Assembly (NCBI GenBank): GCA_020027635.1
Contig: JAHKKL010000020.1
Coordinates: 1-18,648 of the forward strand
DNA length: 18,648 bases
Direction of reading: 5' to 3'
DNA from: Gammaproteobacteria bacterium
Lineage (GTDB): Bacteria; Pseudomonadota; Gammaproteobacteria; UBA9214
Positions 7,785 through 14,643 of the stretch are shown one piece after another. The number at the start of each line of letters is the position of its first letter. The first letter of the stretch is position 1. The notes below the pieces were generated by a model that was not told the DNA's origin, ran no database searches, and saw nothing but the letters and a program-made list of their open reading frames with translations. The position numbers were made by a program, and so were the translations under genes.

Positions 7785-8639
7785 AGACAGGGATACCAGT
7801 GGCATATCGGTCATTTCAGAAGGTACATCCATGTTCATCAAGTACAACATGCTGGTACGATATCACACTGGGAACCACGCTCGGCGATTTGCGCCAGTCT
7901 GCCCACATAAACCAGCGGTACCGGATTGGTGGTATGCGCCGTGTGCACCTGTCAGGTTGCAGTGTTCAGCATCAATTCGGCATTGCCGTGATCCGCGGTG
8001 ATGAGCATCTCGCCACCGGCAACCTTTACGGCATTCGTCACACCTGCCAAGGCAGGCTCGACCGCCTCAACCGCCATGACAGCGGCATCGAATCGCCCGG
8101 TATGTCCGTCACTTCGTACACGCTCATTTCCGGCTCAAGGTCAGAAGTCGCCACCATGAGCGACGGAACCAGCTTCCGATCTTCTCCCGAATGCGTCCCT
8201 GCCATCGAGGATGGCATGCAGATATACCCTACTGACGCCACGCCAACGGCCAGTTCAACCATGACATGTAGGTGTTCTTCATGACGGCGCACACCACCCG
8301 GGACAGCAGGCAGCCGCAGGTGCAATGCCTTGTCGGTTTCCTTGGCAAGGTCGACGGCATCCATGAGGGTGCGGTTGGAAAAAAACGACCCGGTCTTGAT
8401 GGACCGGCTGACGCGGTTGAACTCCTGGTAGATGACGCGACCGCCACCCAGATTCAGGTGGCCGACTTCGGAATTCCCCATCTGGTCGGCCGGTTGTCCG
8501 CCGGAGGCTCGAATCAGCGTATGGGACGGTCTACCCATAATCGGTCCCACACCGGGGTGTTTGCCGCTGCAGTGGCATTATGGTGCATGGTCTGGCTATA
8601 ACCCCAGCCATCCAGTATGACTGGTATCAGGGGTCTCAA
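7785..8639 (-). pseudogene. gpmI: Decayed gpmI (cofactor-independent phosphoglycerate mutase)
   Basis: Remains of the 2,3-bisphosphoglycerate-independent phosphoglycerate mutase of glycolysis, spread over all three minus-strand frames. From 8639: IPVILDGWGYSQ...NTPVWDRLWVDRP. After a frameshift near 8524: HTLIRASG, then the catalytic-serine motif DQMGNSEVGHLNLGGGR, on to EEHLHVMVELAV. About 190 residues of the family are then missing before GEDRKLVP...VATSDLEPEMSVYEVTD. A second, shorter deletion leads in another frame to GHTGRFDAAVMAVEAVEPAL and AGGEMLITADHGNAELM. An in-frame TGA stands at 7952-7954, before QVHTAHTTNPVPLVYVG. A last frameshift near 7850 precedes MLYLMNMDVPSEMTDMPLVSL. The original start is unclear (TTG at 8639 is in frame). 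Order gpmI-envC-ctpA is ancestral. A 170-codon open frame at 8038-8550 is only part of this wreck. Confidence 0.93.
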
Positions 8640-8807
8640 TGATGTGCCAGGTGTTACGGTCTGCCCATGTTCTTCGTTCATTAGACTGGAATGAGTCTAC
8701 ACTATATGGCCGCAGCAACTACCCAGCGTGCCTAAATCGGCACGCAAATCCGGATCATGCTGGAAAGCGGGCGAGACGAACGCGATTGCCTGTAGCCCAA
8801 ACGGCTT

Positions 8808-8820
8808 ATTATTGTATAAT
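8808..8820 (+). promoter_or_regulatory. Candidate -10 box inside an inverted repeat (possible ArsR operator)
   Basis: TATAAT at 8815-8820 is a perfect -10 sequence 61 bases before the ArsR start. It lies inside ATTAT-TGT-ATAAT (8808-8820), a small AT-rich inverted repeat. A matching -35 is not evident. ArsR-family repressors typically bind such AT-rich dyads over their own promoter, so autoregulation is a fair inference. Confidence 0.45.
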
Positions 8821-8824
8821 GTTT

Positions 8825-8844
8825 TGTTAATGAATGCAGTAACA
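8825..8844. promoter_or_regulatory. Second inverted repeat downstream of the candidate -10
   Basis: TGTTA (8825-8829) and TAACA (8840-8844) form an inverted repeat with a 10-base spacer just downstream of the predicted transcription start. This is a possible second operator half-site pair for the ArsR protein. Five-base arms can arise by chance. Confidence 0.3.
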
Positions 8845-8881
8845 TAAAACGACTTGGCGCATTACTTTAAGGAAGGCACAG

Positions 8882-9202
8882 ATGACAGTGACCACGAGCT
8901 TAAGCTTGATTTCCCGTGATGAAGACATCAACCGTGCCTCGCGGTCACTCAAGGCGATGTCCCACCCACTGCGACTGAAAATTCTCTGCACCCTGGGCGA
9001 TCAGGAAGTCAGCGTTCAGGATATTGTCGAAAGCGTCGGAACCTCACAAAGCAATATCTCCCAGCATCTGGCCATACTGCGCGACAAGGGCATCCTTGCC
9101 TCCCGCAAGGATGCCAACCGCGTGTATTACCGCGTGGGAGATTCACGCACCCTTCGTCTGATCAGTATGATGCAGGAAGTGTTCTGCTCCCAGGAACGCT
9201 AG
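8882..9202 (+). CDS. ArsR/SmtB-family regulator, YgaV/BigR/SqrR-like (candidate persulfide sensor)
   Basis: A 106-residue winged-helix repressor. The DNA-binding core runs from AMSHPLRLKILCTL through VQDIVESVGTSQSNISQHLAIL to the wing RKDANRVYYRV. The classic arsenic/cadmium motif ELCVCD is absent; the same position reads EVSVQDI. Instead there are just two cysteines: C36 (ILCTL, helix 2) and C102 (VFCSQER, last helix), 66 residues apart. SqrR and BigR sense persulfides through two cysteines in these positions, and E. coli YgaV has the same ILC...VYC pair. I therefore infer a reactive-sulfur sensor, not a metal sensor. A good ribosome site (AAGGAAGG) precedes the ATG. A rhodanese gene follows after 95 bp, supporting this. 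The family is certain; the ligand is inferred. Confidence 0.85.
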   Translation: MTVTTSLSLISRDEDINRASRSLKAMSHPLRLKILCTLGDQEVSVQDIVESVGTSQSNISQHLAILRDKGILASRKDANRVYYRVGDSRTLRLISMMQEVFCSQER

Positions 9203-9297
9203 CCCCGACGCTAAGGCGGCATAATCTGTCGCAGCTCATTGACTGAAAACCAAGCGCCACGCATTCCGTGTCGCCATGACGAGTGATTGGAATTGCC

Positions 9298-9729
9298 ATG
9301 GACATACACCAGCTCAGTGAATTTGCAGTCAACCATCTTCTCCTCCTCACCGCATTTGTTGTTATCCTCGCCATGCTTGCAGGTGGAGAACTCCGGCATC
9401 GTTTCGGCAAGGTCAAGGATATCGCGCCGGGTGAGGCGATCCGCCTGATCAATCATGAAAACGCCGTCCTGGTTGATATGCGCAATGACAAGGAATATCG
9501 TGACGGTCATATCGTGAATGCGATTCATGTGCCCGCAGAAAATCACCACGACGCCGGCAACCTAGACAAATACCGCGACCGCCCGCTCATTGTATGCTGC
9601 CGCAGCGGTAATCAGTCTCACAAGCTATGCGCAGAGTTGAGCAAGAAAGGGTTTGCGTCGGTATATAACCTGAAGGGCGGGCTGCCCGCCTGGCAGCAGG
9701 CGGGATTGCCGTTGAGCAAGGGCAGGTAG
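9298..9729 (+). CDS. yibN: Membrane-anchored rhodanese-like sulfurtransferase (YibN-type)
   Basis: A 143-residue protein with one N-terminal transmembrane helix (about 10-28) and a single rhodanese domain (about 42-140), probably facing the cytoplasm. The active loop is C101-RSGNQS within IVCCRSGNQS. E. coli YibN has lost the loop cysteine, so this copy looks catalytically able to carry a persulfide. VLVDMRNDKEYRDGHIVNAIHVP and VYNLKGGLPAWQQAGLPL are standard rhodanese motifs. I chose the ATG at 9298, preceded by GGA; a GTG at 9283 in frame would add five residues. It sits between the ArsR gene and secB, matching the E. coli yibN-grxC-secB-gpsA order, except that grxC is absent and an ArsR gene is present. 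Sulfur transfer substrate is unknown. Confidence 0.88.
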   Translation: MDIHQLSEFAVNHLLLLTAFVVILAMLAGGELRHRFGKVKDIAPGEAIRLINHENAVLVDMRNDKEYRDGHIVNAIHVPAENHHDAGNLDKYRDRPLIVCCRSGNQSHKLCAELSKKGFASVYNLKGGLPAWQQAGLPLSKGR

Positions 9730-9785
9730 TCTCGCGATAGTAAGGCAATCAGCCACTGATTTATTACCTTGATACGGAAAATTCC

Positions 9786-10280
9786 ATGAGTGAAGAAAAA
9801 CAGAATATTTTGGCGGGAAACGGGGACGGTAAAATTGCAAGCCCGCAGAAAATTTATTTAAAAGATGTATCCTTCGAATCACCCCACTCGCCGGGTATCT
9901 TCACCCAGGGATGGAAACCGAATTTGGAGTTGGAGATAGACAGTCATTCCAGTCAGATCGCTGACGACACCTTTGATGTCGTGCTGAAAATCACGGCAAC
10001 AGTGACAGTCGAAGGTAATACCGCGTTTCTTACTGAAGTCCATCAAGCGGGAATTTTTATACTCAAGGGATTCGAGCCCGATAAATTGCAGCGATTGAAA
10101 CATGTCTTCTGTCTTGCAACTCTCTATCCCTACGCTTCCGCCGCACTTTCTGATCTCGTTACCAAAGGTGGTTTCCCCTCATTAATGCTCCCGCCGATGA
10201 ACTTTGCAGCTATCTACGACCAGCGGTTACAACAGCAAACACAATCCAAGGGCGGTGAAGCAATAACTACGCAACATTAG
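9786..10280 (+). CDS. secB: Protein-export chaperone SecB
   Basis: Cytosolic tetrameric chaperone that keeps precursor proteins unfolded and hands them to SecA. At 164 residues it is close to the usual 155-165. Family signatures are KIYLKDVSFESPHSP, the TFDVVLKITATV strand with FLTEVHQAGIF, and the conserved LFCLATLYPYA-like block (here FCLATLYPYASAALSDLVTKGGFP) leading to LMLPPMNFAAIY. The acidic/polar N-terminus and Gln-rich tail are variable in the family. GGA precedes the ATG at 9786. It lies 56 bp after the rhodanese and 62 bp before gpsA on the same strand, so a shared transcript is likely. This stretch is somewhat more AT-rich than its neighbours, which is not unusual for secB. Confidence 0.97.
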   Translation: MSEEKQNILAGNGDGKIASPQKIYLKDVSFESPHSPGIFTQGWKPNLELEIDSHSSQIADDTFDVVLKITATVTVEGNTAFLTEVHQAGIFILKGFEPDKLQRLKHVFCLATLYPYASAALSDLVTKGGFPSLMLPPMNFAAIYDQRLQQQTQSKGGEAITTQH

Positions 10281-10342
10281 TTTGCGGATTCCTTGCTGTC
10301 TCGTCAAACGTCACTGTTGATAACACGTAACCGCCAAGTAAC

Positions 10343-11347
10343 ATGAGCGCCGGTTCAATCACGGTCCTCGGAGCCGGTTCCTGGGGTACAGCACTGGCCA
10401 TACGACTGGCTGTCAACAGCAATGACGTTTGTCTTTGGGGACATGAACCAGCGTTCATGGAAAAACTCTCCCGGGAAAGACAAAACCGTCATTTTCTTCC
10501 CAACATCCGCTTCCCGGAGAAATTAAGCGTCGCAACCGACCTTTCATTCGCCATGCACCACAGTCGCGACCTGCTGGTTGCCGTTCCCAGCCATGCGTTT
10601 CGTGAGGTCCTGACCAAGGCATTGCCGTCACTCACTGCGCGTACCCGTGTTGTCTGGGCAACGAAGGGCCTGGAGACCGGCACCGGTAAATTCATGCATG
10701 AAGTGCTGGAAGAAATTCTGGGCATGCGCTGTCCGGCGGCCGTGCTGTCAGGACCGACCTTTGCCCAGGAGGTCGCTGCCGGCCTGCCAACGGCGTTGAC
10801 GGTTGCTTCGACCAATCCCGCGTTTGCAAACGACCTTGCAAGATGCCTGCAAGCCGACGTCATGCGCATCTATACCAGCGATGACGTCATCGGTGTGGAA
10901 CTCGGTGGTACGGTCAAGAACGTCCTCGCGATCGCCGCGGGTATTGCCGATGGCCTGGAACTGGGCGCGAATTGCCGAGCCGCACTGATCACGCGCGGAC
11001 TGGCGGAAATCATTCGCCTCGGTGATGCCATGGGCGCCAGACGGGAAACCCTGATGGGTCTGTCCGGCATCGGCGATCTGATACTCACCTGCACCGACAA
11101 CCAGTCGCGCAACCGGCGACTGGGACTCTCGCTTGGCAAAGGCCGGCCGGTGGATATGGCGGTCCAGGAAATCGGCCAGGTGGTTGAAGGTTTCAATACC
11201 GCACGCGAAGTCGTGCAACTGGCGCGCCGCTACAAGGTCGAAATGCCGATTTCAGAACAGGTCTACCGGGTTCTGTATGACCGGCTGTCGCCCGCCGCGG
11301 CGGTGCAAAACTTGCTGGCCCGGGAATCAAGGGCTGAGTCGGCTTAA
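10343..11347 (+). CDS. gpsA: Glycerol-3-phosphate dehydrogenase [NAD(P)+]
   Basis: Reduces dihydroxyacetone phosphate to sn-glycerol-3-phosphate, the backbone for phospholipid synthesis. The 334 residues match the family (339 in E. coli). The N-terminal dinucleotide motif is VLGAGSWGTALA (near 7-18). Further signatures are VWATKGLE, VLSGPTFAQEVAAGLPTA, the catalytic-lysine region ELGGTVKNVLAIAAGIADGL, and LSGIGDLILTCTDNQSRNR. The ribosome site is weak. Its stop codon overlaps the stop of the convergent trmL gene (shared bases 11345-11346). The secB-gpsA pairing is widely conserved in gammaproteobacteria. Key residues appear intact. Confidence 0.97.
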   Translation: MSAGSITVLGAGSWGTALAIRLAVNSNDVCLWGHEPAFMEKLSRERQNRHFLPNIRFPEKLSVATDLSFAMHHSRDLLVAVPSHAFREVLTKALPSLTARTRVVWATKGLETGTGKFMHEVLEEILGMRCPAAVLSGPTFAQEVAAGLPTALTVASTNPAFANDLARCLQADVMRIYTSDDVIGVELGGTVKNVLAIAAGIADGLELGANCRAALITRGLAEIIRLGDAMGARRETLMGLSGIGDLILTCTDNQSRNRRLGLSLGKGRPVDMAVQEIGQVVEGFNTAREVVQLARRYKVEMPISEQVYRVLYDRLSPAAAVQNLLARESRAESA

Positions 11348-11811
11348 CGGGATGCACCTGCAAATCCCTGCTGCCTCCAGGCCTCGTAGATAACCACCGC
11401 CACGGTATTCGACAGGTTCAGACTGCGGCTGTTGGCAACCATCGGCAAACGCAATACCGCGGCATCGCCTATCGCCTGCAGTAGATCCTGCGGCAACCCG
11501 CGTGTCTCCGGTCCGAACAGGAAAGCATCACCCGGCTGGTAGCTGACCTGCGCTAACAATCGTGTGCCCCTAGTGGACAACGCCCATAGCCGTGACGGCT
11601 GCACGGCGATCTGAAATGCGTCCAGCGAGGCATGGACCCGCAGTGTAGCCCATTCACGATAGTCGAGACCGGCGCGCCGCAGTTTGCGATCATCGAGATC
11701 GAACCCTAGTGGCCCTATCAGATGCAGGGCGCTGCCGGTATTGGCGCAAAGGCGTATGATATTGCCGGTATTAGGCGGTATCTCCGGTTGATACAGCACC
11801 ACGTGAAACAT
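11344..11811 (-). CDS. trmL: tRNA (cytidine/uridine(34)-2'-O)-methyltransferase TrmL
   Basis: SPOUT-class SAM-dependent enzyme that 2'-O-methylates the wobble nucleotide of tRNA-Leu isoacceptors. Starting at ATG 11811 it has 155 residues (157 in E. coli) and the exact family N-terminus MFHVVLYQPEIPPNTGNIIR. The frame stays open upstream to 11973, but those codons lie in the divergent gene and are not family-like. SPOUT knot motifs are LFGPETRGLP, LRLPM and SRSLNLSNTVAVVIYEAWRQ. AGG precedes the start. It is convergent with gpsA, with overlapping stop codons, and divergent from the pyrD gene with only 25 bp between starts, so their promoters must overlap or lie within each other's coding sequence. 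Confidence 0.95.
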   Translation of the reverse strand: MFHVVLYQPEIPPNTGNIIRLCANTGSALHLIGPLGFDLDDRKLRRAGLDYREWATLRVHASLDAFQIAVQPSRLWALSTRGTRLLAQVSYQPGDAFLFGPETRGLPQDLLQAIGDAAVLRLPMVANSRSLNLSNTVAVVIYEAWRQQGFAGASR

Positions 11812-11836
11812 GAACGGAACCTGGTAATCAGCATCT

Positions 11837-12817
11837 GTGACCCCACTGACCGAAACCGAGCAACAACGACTGAGGTTGGATTTTTGCGGCCTGCCCCTTG
11901 CCTCACCGCTGGTGCTGCTGTCCGGGTGTGTCGGTTTCGGGGAAGAATACACACGCATAGCGGGCTTTTCCAATCAGGACGTCGGTGCGGTGTGTCTCAA
12001 GGGAACGACCCTCGAACCTCGCCTAGGAAATCCGCCCCACCGAATCGCCGAAACCCCCATGGGGATGCTGAATGCCATCGGGCTGCAAAATCCCGGAGTT
12101 GATCATGTCGTCAATGTGATTCTGCCGACGCTTGATTTCACCGAGACGCGCTTTATCGCCAATGTCTCCGGCTCCACGGTGGAGGAATACGCCGAGGTCA
12201 CGCGGCGATTTAACGATACACCCGTCGACGCCATCGAGATCAATATCTCCTGTCCGAACGTCAAGGAAGGCGGCGTCGCCTTTGGCAATGACCCGGACAT
12301 GTCCGCACGCGTGGTCGAAGCCTGTCGCAAGGTCACGCACAAACCCCTGATCACCAAGCTTTCGCCCAATCAGACCGACATCTCCGAAAACGCCCGCCGC
12401 TGCATCGAGGCCGGCAGCGATGCCTTCGCCGTCATCAACACGCTGATGGGCATGGCGATCGACATCAGGACCCGCAAGCCGGTCATCGGCAACAACCAGG
12501 GAGGCCTTTCCGGTCCCGCCATCAAGCCCATCGCCGTGCTAAAGGTGCACCAGGTCTACCAGGTCTGCAAATCACACGGCATCCCCATCATCGGCCAGGG
12601 CGGCATCACCAGCACCGAAGACGCCATCGAATTTCTCATCGCAGGCGCCACGACGGTGGGCATCGGAACCGCGCTCTTCTACGATCCGCTCATCTGCCCC
12701 AGGATCAACCAGGGCATCCTCACCTACCTGCATACCCACGGTTTCTCGCACGTCAGAGAACTCACCGGCAGCCTCTCGCTCAACAACCACTCCCCAAACA
12801 CCTACTGCACCGACTGA
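11837..12817 (+). CDS. pyrD: Dihydroorotate dehydrogenase, class 1B catalytic subunit (PyrDB-type)
   Basis: Flavoprotein oxidising dihydroorotate to orotate in pyrimidine synthesis. The 326 residues resemble soluble class 1B enzymes rather than the quinone-linked class 2 enzyme usual in gammaproteobacteria. Matches to the Gram-positive type include GCVGFGEEYTR, NPPHRIAETPMGMLNAIGLQNPG, and INISCPNVKEGG with the catalytic base C139. INTLMGMAIDIRTRKP, GGLSGPAIKPIAV and GQGGITSTEDAIEFLIAGA also match. There is no ferredoxin extension, so it is not a PreA dihydropyrimidine dehydrogenase subunit. Class 1B enzymes normally pair with PyrK, which is not in this window. The start is GTG 11837 with a poor ribosome site; no ATG exists before the domain. 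An IS remnant lies 38 bp downstream. Confidence 0.85.
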   Translation: MTPLTETEQQRLRLDFCGLPLASPLVLLSGCVGFGEEYTRIAGFSNQDVGAVCLKGTTLEPRLGNPPHRIAETPMGMLNAIGLQNPGVDHVVNVILPTLDFTETRFIANVSGSTVEEYAEVTRRFNDTPVDAIEINISCPNVKEGGVAFGNDPDMSARVVEACRKVTHKPLITKLSPNQTDISENARRCIEAGSDAFAVINTLMGMAIDIRTRKPVIGNNQGGLSGPAIKPIAVLKVHQVYQVCKSHGIPIIGQGGITSTEDAIEFLIAGATTVGIGTALFYDPLICPRINQGILTYLHTHGFSHVRELTGSLSLNNHSPNTYCTD

Positions 12818-12855
12818 TCCCGCTTCGTTTCGGCGACCACCTGATCTGGTTACCA

Positions 12856-13073
12856 GTTAGCGCGCGGATCGAGCACATCTTCGGAGCTCAGCCCCGCTAT
12901 GGGCGGACATAACGTGCGCACCACCGGGTTACAGCGAGCACATCGTGAAGAGCGGGATGATGAACCTGGTGTATAACATGCAGCGCTTGATGCAACTGAA
13001 CCGGCGAGATGCGCGAGCGCTCGCCGGCTCCTTGAGGGATGACGATAGGGAAGGTGCGTCCGCAGCGGCATAA
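12856..13073 (+). pseudogene. Remnant of an IS5-type transposase (C-terminal end, frameshifted)
   Basis: Three consecutive frames each give part of the C-terminus of an IS5-family DDE transposase. VSARIEHIFGA is at 12856-12888, AMGGHNVRTTGL starts near 12896, and KSGMMNLVYNMQRLMQLNRR from about 12945 runs to a stop at 13071-13073. Intact relatives read continuously as RVEHVFG...MGG..VRTIG...GMMNLVYNMRRL. At least two frameshifts separate the pieces, and everything upstream of the RIEHIFG segment, including the first catalytic aspartates, is missing. It cannot be active. I could not define terminal inverted repeats. It fills the 413-bp gap between pyrD and ntrC. Confidence 0.72.
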
Positions 13074-13230
13074 CGCGGGAGAAACCCCCTGAAAAAGGCT
13101 GATCCAGACCCTGATTGCGCTCTAAAATCGGACTGGATACTGAAATTCTTGTGAAACACCGCGGCAGTATGCGTTGTTATCGCAATTTATAGAGGCTCCC
13201 TAAACCTTTGCTGCGCGTGACCTGGCAGAC
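13074..13230. other. Non-coding stretch downstream of IS remnant and of ntrC
   Basis: About 157 bases with no recognisable gene. It may include the leftover right end of the insertion sequence, but no terminal repeat could be identified. No hairpin plus T-tract typical of an intrinsic terminator for ntrC was seen here. Confidence 0.5.
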
Positions 13231-14643
13231 TCAGGCGGTTTCCTGCATACCGAGCTCCTTGAGTTTGCGGGTCAAGGTATTGCGCCCCCATCCCAGCAGA
13301 CGTGCCGCTTCCTGGCGCCGCCCGCTGGTATGTTGCAGCGCCGTTTCGATCATTATCCGCTCAAAAGCGGGCGTGGCCTCATCCAGTAAATGCTCGCGGC
13401 CATCCACGAGTTGCTGACGGACCCATTTACGCAATTGCGGTTGCCAATCCCCCTCTGCCGTCATCATTTGACCGGACTGGGTGGTCAGTTCATCAGGCAA
13501 ATCTTCAACCCGTATTTCCTGACCGGGCGCCATCACGGTCAGCCAGCGGCAAAGATTCTCGAGCTGGCGTACATTGCCCGGCCAGTCGAGTTGCGTAAGC
13601 ATTTTATCGACGTCCGGACTAACCTGTTTTGCGTCGACCTCAAGCTCCTTCGCGGCCAGCCCCAGGAAATAGCGCATCAGAACCGGAATATCCTCGCGGC
13701 GCTCACGCAGTGGTGGTATATGGATACGGATCACATTTAGACGATGAAACAGATCTTCCCGGAAACGACCATCCTTTACGCGCTTTTCTAGATCCTGGTG
13801 CGTGGCGGCAATTATGCGCACATTGACCTTCTTTGGTGTATGCGCACCGACGGGATAAAATTCCCCATCCGCCAGCACCCGTAGCAGTCGGGTTTGCAGT
13901 TCCGCCGGCATGTCGCCGATCTCGTCCAGCATCAGAGTCCCACCATCGGCCTGCTCGAACCGGCCGATACGCCGGCTTTGCGCGCCGGTAAACGCCCCGC
14001 GCTCATGTCCAAAAAGCTCGGACTCCAGCAGGTCACGCGGTATGGCGGCCATATTGAGTGCCACAAACGGCTTGTCGGCGCGCAAGCTGTGCCGATGCAG
14101 CGCCAGTGCGACCAGTTCCTTGCCGGTGCCTGATTCACCGTTGATCAGTACCGTGGCGTTTGAATGCGCCAGCCGTCCGATGGCGCGAAAAACCTCCTGC
14201 ATCGCCGAAGCTTTGCCTATGATCTCCGGGGAATGTTGTTTGCTATCGATGACAACCTCTGCCTGCTGCTGTTCCCGCACTTTCAGCGCACGGCGCGCGA
14301 GTGCTATGGCATCGTCGACATCAAACGGTTTGGGCAGATATTCAAAGGCTCCGCCCTTGTAGGCTGAAACCGCGCTGTCGAGGTCGGAATGCGCGGTCAT
14401 GATGATCACCGGCAGTTTCGGATAGGTATTGCCAATCTGCTCCAACAACTCCAGCCCGTCTATGCCCGGCATGCGGATATCTGAAATTATCACGGCAGGT
14501 TCTTCCTTCTGTAATGCCTGCAGCGCCTTGGTTCCGGAATCAAAACTGGCCACGTCCATCCCCGCCTTGTCCAACGCCTTTTCGAGTACCCAGCGAATTG
14601 AATTGTCGTCGTCAATGACCCAGATTTTCTGACTATGGCTCAT
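13231..14643 (-). CDS. ntrC: Nitrogen regulation response regulator NtrC (sigma54 activator)
   Basis: Two-component response regulator that, when phosphorylated by NtrB, activates sigma54 promoters of nitrogen-assimilation genes such as glnA. The 470 residues match E. coli NtrC (469). The receiver domain (5-120) has acidic pocket D11-D13, phospho-acceptor D55 in ISDIRMPG, and K105 in PKPF. The AAA+ domain (about 140-375) has Walker A GESGTGKE (169-176), the sigma54-contact loop GAFTGA (216-221) and Walker B GGTLMLDEIGD (234-244). The C-terminal Fis-type helix-turn-helix is TSGRRQEAARLLGWGRNTLTRKL. The start overlaps the ntrB stop by four bases, so the two are translationally coupled. All key residues are present. 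Confidence 0.97.
   Translation of the reverse strand: MSHSQKIWVIDDDNSIRWVLEKALDKAGMDVASFDSGTKALQALQKEEPAVIISDIRMPGIDGLELLEQIGNTYPKLPVIIMTAHSDLDSAVSAYKGGAFEYLPKPFDVDDAIALARRALKVREQQQAEVVIDSKQHSPEIIGKASAMQEVFRAIGRLAHSNATVLINGESGTGKELVALALHRHSLRADKPFVALNMAAIPRDLLESELFGHERGAFTGAQSRRIGRFEQADGGTLMLDEIGDMPAELQTRLLRVLADGEFYPVGAHTPKKVNVRIIAATHQDLEKRVKDGRFREDLFHRLNVIRIHIPPLRERREDIPVLMRYFLGLAAKELEVDAKQVSPDVDKMLTQLDWPGNVRQLENLCRWLTVMAPGQEIRVEDLPDELTTQSGQMMTAEGDWQPQLRKWVRQQLVDGREHLLDEATPAFERIMIETALQHTSGRRQEAARLLGWGRNTLTRKLKELGMQETA

Larger units (their letters stand above)
8640..8881. other. Intergenic region between gpmI remnant and ArsR gene
   Basis: About 240 bases separate the divergent gpmI remnant from the ArsR gene. 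The right part carries a TATAAT and two inverted repeats, listed separately. The left part (8640-8785) shows no coding potential that I can recognise and no clear repeat. Confidence 0.6.

Noticed and set aside
8038..8550. A 170-codon open frame that could be annotated as an intact hypothetical protein
   Set aside because: It is the middle fragment of the gpmI remnant; it lacks the normal N- and C-termini and joins two segments that are about 190 residues apart in the real enzyme.
11812..11973. 54-residue N-terminal extension of TrmL in the open frame
   Set aside because: Overlaps the divergent pyrD coding region and is not family-like; known TrmL proteins begin at the MFHVVLYQPEIPPNTG segment.
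12847..12856. CTGGTTACCAG palindrome as an IS end or operator
   Set aside because: Only five-base arms, next to the IS remnant but with no matching partner on the other side.
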